Source of the DNA: a virus
IMG/VR virus record: IMGVR_UViG_3300026551_000003
Coordinates: 1 to 53,022 of that record
DNA: 53,022 nucleotides
Reading direction: 5' to 3' (one strand)
Position numbers and translations under genes: made by a program. Below, in pieces: positions 31,531 to 37,850 of this stretch (positions within the stretch are counted from its first letter, which is position 1; each line of letters opens with the position of its first letter). Under the pieces are notes generated by a model. That model made no database searches, was not told the DNA's origin, and saw only the letters and a list, made by a program, of their open reading frames with translations.

Positions 31531-31720
31531 CTGCTTCCTCCTTCTCAATCACCCGTCGACCGCAGTCGCAGTGTTGAGTAGTGATCTTGCCTGATCGGAT
31601 GTAGTAGTAGATTAGTTGTGGAGCGATACCTCGTAGCTTGCCGTAGTTGACTGGTGTGATTAGCTTGGAGTCTGCTTCTTCGTCTGCTTCGACTTGTTTG
31701 AGGAATTCGTCGATGTTCAT
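31436..31720 (-). CDS. Helix-turn-helix protein (three-member phage family, copy A)
   Basis: The 94-residue protein starts at ATG 31720. Its core, LRGIAPQLIYYYIRSGKI then CGRRVIEKEEADEYL, has the pattern of MerR/excisionase-like winged helices: a helix with Pro-Gln, aromatic recognition residues, and a wing ending in a Val plus helix. The same pattern occurs at 33634-34146 and 39193-39480. It likely binds DNA to regulate phage genes. A C-x-C pair in the wing could bind metal. The C-terminal 25 residues overlap the next gene and are Pro/Gly-rich. Confidence 0.65.
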   Translation of the reverse strand: MNIDEFLKQVEADEEADSKLITPVNYGKLRGIAPQLIYYYIRSGKITTQHCDCGRRVIEKEEADEYLRSVGKLRPNSEGPSEPPAHDGAGGEGS

Positions 31721-31735
31721 GCGCTTCTCGCTGTG

Positions 31736-32080
31736 CTAGAATCCCATGGTCCTACGTGCGTCGCGTTCCGACATTTCCGGATGCGTCGACATGAAGTCCA
31801 TCAGAGCCAGCTCTTCACGTGCCTGCTGCATAACAGGCGTCGATTCACGTGGACGCTCGAATGCCTTCGGTCCCTTTTGGCCTGGAGTTGGAACCGAACC
31901 ATCCGGGTTCGTCTGCACGAGCCAGCGCTGAGCTACATATTCGCATCGCTCATTCTGGCACTCGAAGACATGGATCTTGGACCCTCTCGCCAGCCCCTGT
32001 GGACTTCGTAGACCAACCTCCTTGCCCGGCTCCTGGCAAGAGGGGCATCGCTTAGCCTCCTCGAACGTCGTGTCGGTCAT
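31736..32080 (-). CDS. Zinc-ribbon protein
   Basis: The 114-residue protein begins at ATG 32080 with AAGAGG upstream. Two C-x-x-C-like pairs, RCPSCQEPG (near residue 11) and FECQNERCEYVAQRW (near 40), form a zinc ribbon similar to TFIIS/Ogr-type domains. The C-terminal third is helical with MDFMSTHPEMSERDARR. It overlaps the preceding gene by 29 bases. A transcription or DNA-binding role is plausible, not proven. Confidence 0.7.
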   Translation of the reverse strand: MTDTTFEEAKRCPSCQEPGKEVGLRSPQGLARGSKIHVFECQNERCEYVAQRWLVQTNPDGSVPTPGQKGPKAFERPRESTPVMQQAREELALMDFMSTHPEMSERDARRTMGF

Positions 32081-32225
32081 CGTCCTCTTCTCCCAAGCAC
32101 TTCTTGCGAATGTACCGCATCGCAGCCTCGATGTTCTCTTCCGAGGTACGAGGCGCCTCCTCGTAGTGCCACTCAGGCATTGGGAGTGGCTGCCAGAGGC
32201 CTTTCGAGATCAACTCGTCAGCCAC
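32052..32225 (-). CDS. 57-residue hypothetical protein
   Basis: GTG 32225 follows GAAGGA and shares one base with the upstream stop (TAGTG). The protein is helical and acidic (GLWQPLPMPEWHYEEAPRTS then IEAAMRYIRKKCLGEEDD). Longer starts up to 32456 give poor composition because they run through other genes. Function unknown. Confidence 0.6.
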   Translation of the reverse strand: MADELISKGLWQPLPMPEWHYEEAPRTSEENIEAAMRYIRKKCLGEEDDDRHDVRGG

Positions 32226-32380
32226 TAGTCCTTCTTCCCACAGGAGATGCTGACGATACCGAACTCGAGCTCGTCGCCGTCCTTGGTAATAAGGCACATG
32301 GAGTCGGTCTCCTTGGTGTCGTCGACAACTTGCTTGGCCATCTCCTCGTCGGCGACCTCGATGTGGATGACGTAGTTCAC
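32225..32380 (-). CDS. 51-residue hypothetical protein
   Basis: GTG 32380 overlaps the upstream stop (GTGA) and the TAG at 32225-32227 overlaps the downstream GTG. The protein reads MNYVIHIEVADEEMAKQVVD at the start and is acidic alpha/beta, ending with FGIVSISCGKKD. Its start resembles the alpha/beta unit in 25360-25593 and 25907-26572. Coupling on both sides supports it. Confidence 0.65.
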   Translation of the reverse strand: MNYVIHIEVADEEMAKQVVDDTKETDSMCLITKDGDELEFGIVSISCGKKD

Positions 32381-32664
32381 CTCTGCTCCCTAGCCTTCTT
32401 CTCGATGAACTGCATGTGCTCCTCGGCCAGTTTCTCGCCGCCAGGAGTAGTAGCATAGATCATCCACCGCTCGAGGACGTTGGGAAAGGTCTCCGGTGCA
32501 CGGAAGACGACGTCGTCTCCGTAGACAGCCTTGAAGTAGCGGCTGACTTGGTCCTGGATCTTCTGGTACTGAATCGAAACATCACGGATCACGGCTTCTG
32601 CCTTTGTAGGATCGTACACATGCTCGATCGGGCTGTGCTCGTCGGGTCCGTGATGTTCTATCAT
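32377..32664 (-). CDS. Hypothetical protein, 95 residues
   Basis: ATG 32664 overlaps the upstream stop (ATGA). The sequence is helical with DPTKAEAVIRDVSIQYQKIQ and a final basic helix (EEHMQFIEKKAREQR). It has no Cys or known motif. Part of a run of coupled small genes. Confidence 0.65.
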   Translation of the reverse strand: MIEHHGPDEHSPIEHVYDPTKAEAVIRDVSIQYQKIQDQVSRYFKAVYGDDVVFRAPETFPNVLERWMIYATTPGGEKLAEEHMQFIEKKAREQR

Positions 32665-33071
32665 GATGCCTCCAGTATGCGTGCCATGGTGTCCTCGAGG
32701 TGCTGGACACGCGTGTTGAGAGATGTAACCTGTCCTTGCAGTTGACCCAGCTTGGTTGCGCCCTGAAGCCGCTTTTGCTCGGCCTCACTAAAGATGTCCC
32801 ACTCTGGGTCCCTGATGAGCTCCCAACGACTTGGTGAGTTACCGCCACCGCGTGAGAGTTGGCGAACGCACTGCATTCTGCGTAGACGCTGCATCACCGA
32901 GGTGTAGTAGGGCGTTGCAAGCTGGAGTTCGCTGAAGAGGTGGGTCAGGAAGCCCTCGTACACAAGAGCGTGCTGCCCCTCGATCTGCGTTGGGGAGGCT
33001 TCCCTCTTCATCGCTGCGAACACCGATAGGCAGTGTTCAAATAGCTTCGGAGGCGCCTCCTCAGTCATCAT
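32661..33071 (-). CDS. Possible winged-helix protein with C-terminal coiled coil
   Basis: The 136-residue protein starts at ATG 33071 (ATG 33068 also possible). Residues about 25-75 suggest a winged helix: PTQIEGQHALVYEGFLTHLF, YYTSVMQRLRRMQCVRQL, then GGGNSPSRWEL as wing. Residues 95-132 form a heptad helix (LGQLQGQVTSLNTRVQHLED), likely for dimerisation. It may be a phage transcription regulator. Confidence 0.6.
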   Translation of the reverse strand: MMTEEAPPKLFEHCLSVFAAMKREASPTQIEGQHALVYEGFLTHLFSELQLATPYYTSVMQRLRRMQCVRQLSRGGGNSPSRWELIRDPEWDIFSEAEQKRLQGATKLGQLQGQVTSLNTRVQHLEDTMARILEAS

Positions 33072-33267
33072 CGTTAGTCATCTTCTTTCTGATGCTACGT
33101 AGGTCGTTGACGATATCCCCGTAGCTTCCCGCTCTGGTAAGAAGTGCTTCCCAGCTGCGGAGCACTTCTGGTTCTAGCGTGTCTCTGTGCATCGCGTCCT
33201 CGAACGCTTCAATCTGAATGTCGAGGACGTCTCGAAGCGTTACACGTTCTCCTTGCGTCAGATCCAT
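33061..33267 (-). CDS. Hypothetical protein, 68 residues
   Basis: ATG 33267 follows AAAGGAG; a longer frame to 33402 crosses the hairpin at 33292-33331 and lacks a ribosome site. The protein is helical (GERVTLRDVLDIQIEAFEDA) and ends in Asp residues. Unknown function, coupled to the downstream regulator-like gene by overlap. Confidence 0.65.
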   Translation of the reverse strand: MDLTQGERVTLRDVLDIQIEAFEDAMHRDTLEPEVLRSWEALLTRAGSYGDIVNDLRSIRKKMTNDDD

Positions 33268-33291
33268 GTAATACTCCTTTGACTGTTTAGT

Positions 33292-33331
33292 GGAGGGCGC
33301 CTCTCGGGTGTGGGGAAAAGAGGCGCCCTCC
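33292..33331. terminator. Strong intercistronic hairpin, 13-base perfect stem
   Basis: GGAGGGCGCCTCT (33292-33304) pairs with AGAGGCGCCCTCC (33319-33331) around a 14-base loop. It precedes the ribosome site of the gene starting at 33267. No T-tract follows on either strand. Confidence 0.7.
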
Positions 33332-33402
33332 GTGTGCAGGAGCCACCAGTGCCTGGTTTGCCTAGCCGAATGTGACTCCGTCACGAAGGGCCTCGACGAC
33401 AC

Positions 33403-33589
33403 TCAGCAGCGTTGTCTCCTGCACTCGGACGAGCAGCGGTAGCGAGGGTTGTTAGCCGCTCTCCACCGGACACGCGGTGCAACGCATCTTTGTCGCTACC
33501 CGTTCGTTCGGGCTCGAACGCTGCGGCTCGCACTGCTCGTCGCTGGAGTGAGGAGCGATACGAGAGTTGGACGACACTCTCCTCGTCAC
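33403..33589 (-). pseudogene. Frame-broken zinc-finger mini-gene
   Basis: From GTG 33589 (GAGGAG upstream) a 45-codon frame ends MRCTACPVESG and a TAA at 33452-33454. Skipping one base, the next frame continues NNPRYRCSSECRRQRC to a stop at 33403-33405. Joined, the end is a typical C-x2-C...C-x3-C treble-clef zinc finger. The 366-base gap 33268-33633 holds this, a hairpin and nothing else I can support. A single-base insertion, real or from assembly, is the simplest explanation. Confidence 0.4.
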
Positions 33590-33633
33590 CGCATCGCTCC
33601 TCACGTCTATTCAGTTGTAGTGGGACTGGGAGG

Positions 33634-34146
33634 CTACTCGGCCTCTTCGAACTCCTCAGCGTCCTCGTTGTCGATCTCGTCAGCTGAACGGTGCTGCGCG
33701 TCGTTCGGTGGTGCCTGGCCTTGTGGCTTGCCCGAGCTCCCGGGCTTACCTGAGGTCCCGCCGCGCTGCTTGCGACGCAGAAACCACTCGACGCCCTCTT
33801 CGAGGTCGAGCCCCGGACGCGTCCAGGCGCGCGTCTCACCGTCGTTGACCTGTGCTTCGTCGTACTCGATGCCGTCCTCGTCGTAGTGCTTGACGGGGAA
33901 CGGGTCCTGCTTGCCGGGGTTTCTGACGAACGTGTAGAACTGCTGCGGCTTGATGTCCTTCGGCGCGTGGCCCCGCTTCACCAGCTCGTTCTTGAGCTGG
34001 ATCGGCGTCACCTTGCCCTCGGGCAGGTTGAACCGCTGCGTGCCTCCGCCGTTGCTCGTCGACTCGGTGGTTTCGTCGGCCGTCTCGTCCGCCGCCCCGG
34101 TGCTATCCGGGGTCTCGGTCTCGGTCGCGGTGGTGTGCCTGGCCAT
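33634..34146 (-). CDS. Helix-turn-helix-like protein (three-member family, copy B), acidic tails
   Basis: The 170-residue protein starts at ATG 34146 after GAGGGAGTGAC. A Thr/Glu-rich N-terminal 35 residues precede VTPIQLKNELVKRGHAP and IKPQQFYTFVRNP, the same T-P...L-K..G...I-x-P-Q-x-Y pattern as in 39193-39480. The C-terminal 40 residues are acidic and disordered (ADEIDNEDAEEFEEAE). Its own promoter lies at 34189-34218 and a strong hairpin follows, so it may be made in quantity. Resembles Lsr2-like phage DNA-binding proteins only in general layout. Confidence 0.65.
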   Translation of the reverse strand: MARHTTATETETPDSTGAADETADETTESTSNGGGTQRFNLPEGKVTPIQLKNELVKRGHAPKDIKPQQFYTFVRNPGKQDPFPVKHYDEDGIEYDEAQVNDGETRAWTRPGLDLEEGVEWFLRRKQRGGTSGKPGSSGKPQGQAPPNDAQHRSADEIDNEDAEEFEEAE

Positions 34147-34188
34147 GTCACTCCCTCTAGATTGGCCTGTGCTTTTGCTTCTAATCTA

Positions 34189-34218
34189 ATTATAGCGCGG
34201 ACCTTATTGGAAGCACAA
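34189..34218 (-). promoter_or_regulatory. Promoter for the copy B helix-turn-helix gene
   Basis: On the minus strand TTGTGC (34213-34218) and a perfect TATAAT (34189-34194) are spaced 18 bases apart, about 43 bases upstream of ATG 34146, within an AT-rich 124-base gap. This is a good sigma70-like match. Confidence 0.65.
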
Positions 34219-34270
34219 GTGGTTTCCAAAGATTTCTTTGGATTATTTTTTGCCACATTGTGCTACTAGG

Positions 34271-34651
34271 TCAGTCGCCTGCTCCGATCACGTACGGCTT
34301 TGCGTCGGTAGCCTTCTTGTCGTCCTGCTTCTCCTTCCAGTTCGCCGTTGAACGACGCTGGCACTCGTTGTCGAGGACGGTCTGTTCGAGCTGCTCGCGC
34401 GTCTTGTTCTGCCTGATCTCCAGGCCATTGTAGCGGTGGCAGAAGATACGAACCTCCTGCTCGCCGTCCATCCACTGCTTGGCGAGCTGGGCGAACTCGT
34501 AGACCTGCTCCGGCTTCCAGCCGTCGCCGTGGAGCTGCGCGATGGAATTCATCGAGCCGTCGGGATCAAGCGCCTGCACGCGTCTGTCGATCTCCTCGAT
34601 ACCGAGCTCTTCCCTGACGTAGTCGTGAGTCATTTCCTCGTTGGTGTACAT
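34271..34651 (-). CDS. Hypothetical protein, 126 residues
   Basis: ATG 34651 follows AAGGAGA. The protein contains helical segments (YVREELGIEEIDRRVQALDP, WKPEQVYEFAQLAKQWMDGE) and a basic C-terminal part (RSTANWKEKQDDKKATD). It lies just upstream of the promoter of the copy B helix-turn-helix gene. No family recognised. Confidence 0.65.
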   Translation of the reverse strand: MYTNEEMTHDYVREELGIEEIDRRVQALDPDGSMNSIAQLHGDGWKPEQVYEFAQLAKQWMDGEQEVRIFCHRYNGLEIRQNKTREQLEQTVLDNECQRRSTANWKEKQDDKKATDAKPYVIGAGD

Positions 34652-34898
34652 TCTTTCTCCTTGCCTTTGTTACGAGCATCTGACTAGCAACACGCTCGTT
34701 TACCAGTTTGGTAAAGTAGTCCTTAAGCGGTCGGCACCCAGCTAGCAGTAGCGGAATACCGATGGGTGCGCCAATAATCGACGCAATGAGCGGAAGCGCA
34801 ATGGCTGTGCTAGCCATTGCGACAGCGAACCTCCAGAGAAGGCTACCGTCGAACCTTCTTGAGCGGGAGGAGTCTGTTGGTTGAGAACTCTGTGCCAT
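34566..34898 (-). CDS. Membrane protein, 110 residues
   Basis: The frame from ATG 34898 holds a long hydrophobic stretch at residues 22-55 (WRFAVAMASTAIALPLIASI, then GAPIGIPLLLAG) that can span the membrane once or twice. The last 25 residues overlap the gene at 34271-34651 and are Arg-rich, so the true C-terminus is uncertain. The overlap with the upstream gene is 56 bases. Topology suggests an inner-membrane function. Confidence 0.5.
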   Translation of the reverse strand: MAQSSQPTDSSRSRRFDGSLLWRFAVAMASTAIALPLIASIIGAPIGIPLLLAGCRPLKDYFTKLVNERVASQMLVTKARRKNVHQRGNDSRLRQGRARYRGDRQTRAGA

Positions 34899-35052
34899 CT
34901 TCGGTCCTGACGTCGTATCGGAGCAGGCCTAGCCTGCGAATCCTTACGACCTCTACAGGAATCCTCGTTGCCCAGATTCTGCGCAAATCGACGACACTGC
35001 CCGAGTCCTTCGTAGGGTCTATGGTTAGGTATTTCTTACCCACCTTTATCAT
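34843..35052 (-). CDS. Hypothetical basic protein, 69 residues
   Basis: ATG 35052 is preceded by GGAGGTGAGACAG, better than the longer frame to 35157. The protein starts MIKVGKKYLTIDPTKDSGSV and is beta-rich and basic (IRRLGLLRYDVRTEDG, ending LLPLKKVRR), suggesting a small nucleic-acid-binding barrel of SH3/KOW type. No family proven. Confidence 0.6.
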   Translation of the reverse strand: MIKVGKKYLTIDPTKDSGSVVDLRRIWATRIPVEVVRIRRLGLLRYDVRTEDGTEFSTNRLLPLKKVRR

Positions 35053-35206
35053 CTGTCTCACCTCCTCTCCTGAGGTTGTCACGCGCTGGCTCCCAACGCA
35101 CAGCACGTTCAGGGTGTTTCTCTTCGTACCTCTTGTTGCGTGCTTGGCCCTTGGCACTCCTGTTGTATCGGAAGTGGCGTGCCAGGTACTTCTCGCGTGA
35201 TATCAA
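35036..35206 (-). CDS. Basic 56-residue protein in a third frame
   Basis: A TTG at 35206 opens a frame ending at 35036-35038. The sequence has convincing composition: SREKYLARHFRYNRSAKGQA, then RNKRYEEKHPERAVRWEPAR. It overlaps 35109-35315, whose C-terminal 30 residues look like a shadow of it. A +1 shift near 35210 would join the two into one protein of about 93 residues. Start codon and ribosome site are weak, so a split gene is the better reading. Confidence 0.5.
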   Translation of the reverse strand: MISREKYLARHFRYNRSAKGQARNKRYEEKHPERAVRWEPARDNLRRGGETDDKGG

Positions 35207-35315
35207 GTTCCTGCTGCACCTTCTTCTTATCTAGCTGCCCGTCGTGGGTGAGCGAGTGGTCTGCGTACTCGGCCCACGACTCGTGATGGAGTTCGTTACC
35301 TTGCAGCTTCTCCAT
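35109..35315 (-). CDS. Hypothetical protein, 68 residues (may be the N-terminal half of a split gene)
   Basis: ATG 35315 follows AGAAGGA and overlaps the upstream stop (TGATG). The first 38 residues look natural (NELHHESWAEYADHSLTHDG); the rest (VPGTPLPIQQECQGPSTQQE) is Pro/Gln-rich and coincides with a better frame at 35036-35206. Function unknown. Confidence 0.55.
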   Translation of the reverse strand: MEKLQGNELHHESWAEYADHSLTHDGQLDKKKVQQELDITREVPGTPLPIQQECQGPSTQQEVRRETP

Positions 35316-35572
35316 CAGATCCTTCTCACTTCGTAGGCGACCGTCGAGCCATCCGATGCAGCCCAACGGTAGCCCTTGTCGATTTCCTCGAGCTCGCTAG
35401 CTGCGAAGTAGAAGCCGAGGGATTCGAAACCGTGTGTTATCCGCCAGTACCTTCGGCGTTGAGCTGCGAGTATGAAGGCGTGCTTCTCGTCCCTTGCCTT
35501 CTTCACGATCGTATGGTACGAGATGTGTTCTTCGCCACTCGGTCCCTGCTTGTGCTCTTCAACGAGATACAT
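35315..35572 (-). CDS. Hypothetical protein, 85 residues
   Basis: ATG 35572 overlaps the upstream stop (TGATG). Sequence is alpha/beta with KARDEKHAFILAAQRRRYWR and SLGFYFAASELEEIDKG. Similar small proteins that begin with a membrane-free alpha/beta unit are common in actinophage early regions. No function known. Confidence 0.65.
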   Translation of the reverse strand: MYLVEEHKQGPSGEEHISYHTIVKKARDEKHAFILAAQRRRYWRITHGFESLGFYFAASELEEIDKGYRWAASDGSTVAYEVRRI

Positions 35573-35877
35573 CAGTAGTCACCCCAGACTCGGATGTCGA
35601 GATTGAGTGCGCCCTTCTTGTTGAGAACGACGGTAACGCGGAGCTCTCCTGCCTCGTGACCGTTGACTGGGTAGACTCGGGCTGCATACACCTTCGTACC
35701 GAAGTTGTCCTTCTCCTTCGTCCAGCCTTCCCAGCTCTCGAGTTCCGCGATGGTGTACTCAGGGTCCTGGTCGTTCTGCGCGTCCGAGTACGCCTGGTCG
35801 ACGTCGTTAAGCGATCCTCGTAGGAACTCGAGGATCTCCTCGTTCAGTACTAGGTGTGCGCCCTTCATAGGTTTCAT
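35572..35877 (-). CDS. Hypothetical protein, 101 residues
   Basis: ATG 35877 follows AGGAAGTAGAA. Residues 1-40 are an acidic helix (NEEILEFLRGSLNDVDQAYS); residues 50-101 are beta-rich (KVYAARVYPVNGHEAGELRV, ending LDIRVWGDY). Both ends are coupled to neighbours. No family recognised. Confidence 0.65.
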   Translation of the reverse strand: MKPMKGAHLVLNEEILEFLRGSLNDVDQAYSDAQNDQDPEYTIAELESWEGWTKEKDNFGTKVYAARVYPVNGHEAGELRVTVVLNKKGALNLDIRVWGDY

Positions 35878-35879
35878 TT

Positions 35880-36020
35880 CTACTTCCTTTCTAGGAGTGC
35901 AACGAGTTGGCTTCTGCCTATTTCGTTGAAGTGGTCCTTCAGCACGTCGACAATGTCTTCAGCGTTGAGCTGGTTGACTAGCCGTCCTAGTGCCACCTTC
36001 AACACTTCTCTCTCGTCCAT
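35880..36020 (-). CDS. 46-residue hypothetical helical protein
   Basis: ATG 36020 follows AAAGGAGG. The protein is one or two helices: MDEREVLKVALGRLVNQLNA then a second amphipathic run ending GRSQLVALLERK. The pattern resembles a small dimerisation hairpin. The structured element 3 ends just before its ribosome site. Confidence 0.65.
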   Translation of the reverse strand: MDEREVLKVALGRLVNQLNAEDIVDVLKDHFNEIGRSQLVALLERK

Positions 36021-36039
36021 TGCTACCTCCTTTCCAGAA

Positions 36040-36131
36040 GGGCCTCAAGGGGAAACGGAACGCTCCGAAGAGTCGCACTATACCGGCTTGCCAGGCCGAT
36101 CCGCTACCTTTCACACTGTCCCTTGAGGCCC
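36040..36131 (-). ncRNA. Intercistronic structured element 3 (multibranch hairpin)
   Basis: A perfect 12-base stem (GGGCCTCAAGGG at 36040-36051 with CCCTTGAGGCCC at 36120-36131) closes a 68-base loop that holds CGGC/GCCG around a 7-base loop and a CTC-TTCG-GAG tetraloop hairpin. It lies between the stop at 36148 and the ribosome site of the gene at 36020. It shares general layout, not sequence, with elements 1 and 2. Confidence 0.6.
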
Positions 36132-36147
36132 ATCTGCACTGGAGGTG

Positions 36148-36327
36148 CTAGTCGAGCGTGGTGCCACGCTGGAACGTTACTAGACCGTTAACAACGTCGT
36201 TCAGATCGTCAGGGTCGAGCTGCTTCAGCTGGTCAACGATGTACTGAGGCGCCATCGCTTCGTCAGCAGCCTGCTCGAGGCCGGCATCCTCGTCGTCACC
36301 TAGGACGATCTGCTTAACGTACTTCAT
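36148..36327 (-). CDS. 59-residue acidic protein
   Basis: ATG 36327 follows GGAGAAAC. The protein starts MKYVKQIVLGDDEDAGLEQA and continues with a helix (PQYIVDQLKQLDPDDLNDVV). The acidic helical composition may mimic DNA, a feature of some anti-restriction proteins, but that is only a possibility. It overlaps the upstream gene by 14 bases. Confidence 0.65.
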   Translation of the reverse strand: MKYVKQIVLGDDEDAGLEQAADEAMAPQYIVDQLKQLDPDDLNDVVNGLVTFQRGTTLD

Positions 36328-36538
36328 GTTTCTCCTTCGTAATGTTGAGGACGATTACTTCGCCGTCCTCGTCTGCGTGGAGCGTGATTCGGTCCACGAC
36401 GTATGTTATCCCGTCGAGTTCAACTCGGACGAGAATGTTCTCCGGAGGCATACCTTGCGGCCATGCCTCGTCGAGGTCGCTCACGACGCTTAGTAGCGTT
36501 CCCTCTCGCCTTACCGCTCGCTCTTCGGTAGTCGTCAT
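36314..36538 (-). CDS. Hypothetical protein, 74 residues
   Basis: ATG 36538 overlaps the upstream stop (ATGA). Predicted beta-strands (ENILVRVELDGITYVVDRIT, then GEVIVLNITKEK) suggest a small barrel. Unknown function; co-translated with neighbours. Confidence 0.65.
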   Translation of the reverse strand: MTTTEERAVRREGTLLSVVSDLDEAWPQGMPPENILVRVELDGITYVVDRITLHADEDGEVIVLNITKEKHEVR

Positions 36539-36771
36539 CGCTCCTCCTCAGCGAACATCGAGTCCCAGCAGGGTCCGTGCGTGCCTGTCATGATCTGCTC
36601 TCGACCAGCCGAGTCGACGCTCTTCAGCGCGTCCTGTATGAACGGCCGCGCTGGAGACTGGTACGCCTCCCACTCAGCCTCCGGAACGACTACCTCGCCC
36701 GTCTTGTTGCACACTATGCAGCGCGGTGTGTGTACGGTAATCGTTCCGTTACCATTGTACATGACTATCAT
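36535..36771 (-). CDS. Small zinc-binding protein, 78 residues
   Basis: ATG 36771 begins the protein one base after the upstream stop. It carries PRCIVCNKTGEVVVPEAEWE (C-x-x-C followed by G-E-V-x-V), a pattern frequent in actinophage small proteins, and ends with HGPCWDSMFAEEER, giving a third Cys plus His. Probably one zinc ribbon. No known role. Confidence 0.7.
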   Translation of the reverse strand: MIVMYNGNGTITVHTPRCIVCNKTGEVVVPEAEWEAYQSPARPFIQDALKSVDSAGREQIMTGTHGPCWDSMFAEEER

Positions 36772-36772
36772 G

Positions 36773-36928
36773 TCACACTCCTAGCCAGTTTCGTACGATC
36801 TGACGTACTCGCTGTTTCAGATCCAGCTCCCTTGGCCGAGGCATCGCAGAAAGCTGGTACGTCTCGAACGTCTGCCTAATCTCGTCCATTAGCTGGTCGG
36901 TCACGTGGTTGGCGTCGTCGCTGTTCAT
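36773..36928 (-). CDS. 51-residue hypothetical protein
   Basis: ATG 36928 overlaps the upstream stop (ATGA). Helical with DDANHVTDQLMDEIRQTFET and basic C-terminal DLKQRVRQIVRNWLGV. Co-translated in the early gene string. No family recognised. Confidence 0.65.
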   Translation of the reverse strand: MNSDDANHVTDQLMDEIRQTFETYQLSAMPRPRELDLKQRVRQIVRNWLGV

Positions 36929-37101
36929 GCTCCCGCATCCCAGGTGAGAATGCGATCCATCTCACCAATCATGTGCGCCAACCACTCGTCTTCAGGGTCG
37001 ACTTTCGCAGTTCCGCCATTGTCCTCGATGAGAACGGTTCTGACTTCGTTCGCGGCCTCGAATAGTGCCTTCCAGGCCGCGTCACGTCTCGCTTGCTCCA
37101 T
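36925..37101 (-). CDS. 58-residue hypothetical protein
   Basis: ATG 37101 follows AGGAGCAGC. It is mostly helical (MEQARRDAAWKALFEAANEV) with an acidic C-terminal half (DPEDEWLAHMIGEMDRIL). No motif. The start lies eight bases after the preceding stop. Confidence 0.65.
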   Translation of the reverse strand: MEQARRDAAWKALFEAANEVRTVLIEDNGGTAKVDPEDEWLAHMIGEMDRILTWDAGA

Positions 37102-37108
37102 GCTGCTC

Positions 37109-37255
37109 CTAGTTCATCGACGAGTAGGCACCGTAGATGACCGCGAGCGTGCTTTTCGGGTGGTCCTCCCACAGGGGGAACTCGTTCATGACTTCCACAG
37201 GGCGAGTGGTTGTCGACTTCATGATAATTGCCATTATGGCTGTCGCTTCGGACAT
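37109..37255 (-). CDS. 48-residue hypothetical protein
   Basis: ATG 37255 follows GGAGCGTA. The peptide begins MSEATAIMAIIMKSTTTRPV, with a short hydrophobic start, and ends AVIYGAYSSMN. It is the first gene behind the near-consensus promoter at 37294-37322. Unknown function. Confidence 0.6.
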   Translation of the reverse strand: MSEATAIMAIIMKSTTTRPVEVMNEFPLWEDHPKSTLAVIYGAYSSMN

Positions 37256-37293
37256 TACGCTCCTTCTCGACGCTTGATTTTGGCTTTCAATTA

Positions 37294-37322
37294 ATTGTAC
37301 TTGGTTTTTTGAGGTTTTTCAA
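37294..37322 (-). promoter_or_regulatory. Near-consensus sigma70-like promoter
   Basis: Minus strand: TTGAAA (37317-37322), 17-base spacer, TACAAT (37294-37299). It lies 39 bases upstream of ATG 37255, in an AT-rich 63-base gap. It should drive the string of small genes from 37255 leftwards. Confidence 0.7.
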
Positions 37323-37582
37323 GTCCTTCTTTTGGTCACTTGATCCAGAAGGCCTTGGGCTAGCCTCTCTAGGTCTACGTTCGTGTCTACTCCAACTTCC
37401 CTAGCGCTAGCGGCGCGTGTCTCGTGTACTTGGTGAAATAGGTACTGCTCTGCGCCGTTGTTGTCGAGTATAGGAGACCCTTGTGGACCCTGAACCTTGA
37501 TGCAGTAGTGCCACTTCTCTTGCAGACACCAGTCGCAGGCAACAGCCTGTCGAATGTAGTCTTCACGCGTCTTACGAAACAT
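37319..37582 (-). CDS. Small zinc-binding protein, 87 residues
   Basis: The protein starts at ATG 37582. ACDWCLQEKWHYCIKVQG supplies C-x-x-C plus His and Cys near residue 20. A central helix (HQVHETRAASAREVGVD) follows. It overlaps the next gene by 11 bases. Its 3' end touches the promoter at 37294-37322. No family recognised. Confidence 0.65.
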   Translation of the reverse strand: MFRKTREDYIRQAVACDWCLQEKWHYCIKVQGPQGSPILDNNGAEQYLFHQVHETRAASAREVGVDTNVDLERLAQGLLDQVTKRRT

Positions 37583-37850
37583 TGCGATCAGGTAGGTCGA
37601 GGTCGTCCTCCAGGTAGAAGGTGAACATCAGCCCTTGTCCGTGGCCGACTATCTCCGTAGATACGCGTCCGCTATGCCTTCTCGCTGCCTTGTTAACCTG
37701 GATGCGAAAGTTCTCGGTCGAGATGTCGTAATGCTGGCCCCTGGTGACTCTGATGGTCTGTCCGTGCTTGAACCACTCATTCCACGGATACTTTGCCGGT
37801 CGGCCCGGTCCACGCGGCGGAAGAGCGTGTTCTTCCGACATAATCGTCAT
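37572..37850 (-). CDS. Small protein with AT-hook-like segment
   Basis: ATG 37850 follows GGGAGAACA (a second ATG at 37841 is possible). Near the start, PPRGPGRPAKYPWNEW contains an R-G-P-G-R-P-A-K core like AT-hooks. The rest is strand-rich (GQTIRVTRGQHYDISTENFR) with a final acidic end. A DNA-binding role is suggested by the hook and by its position next to the AT-rich region 37851-38270. Confidence 0.65.
   Translation of the reverse strand: MTIMSEEHALPPRGPGRPAKYPWNEWFKHGQTIRVTRGQHYDISTENFRIQVNKAARRHSGRVSTEIVGHGQGLMFTFYLEDDLDLPDRNVS

Noticed and set aside
33381-33839. 152-codon minus-strand frame across 33381-33839
   Set aside because: Its upstream part is antiphase to the copy B regulator gene and is Arg/Ser-rich; only the small zinc-finger frame in this region is plausible.
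36040-36131. Possible tRNA: a 5-bp stem with a 7-base loop CUGGCAA looks like an anticodon arm
   Set aside because: There is no T-arm consensus, no acceptable D-arm and the closing stem is 12 bp, so the element is better described as a multibranched hairpin.
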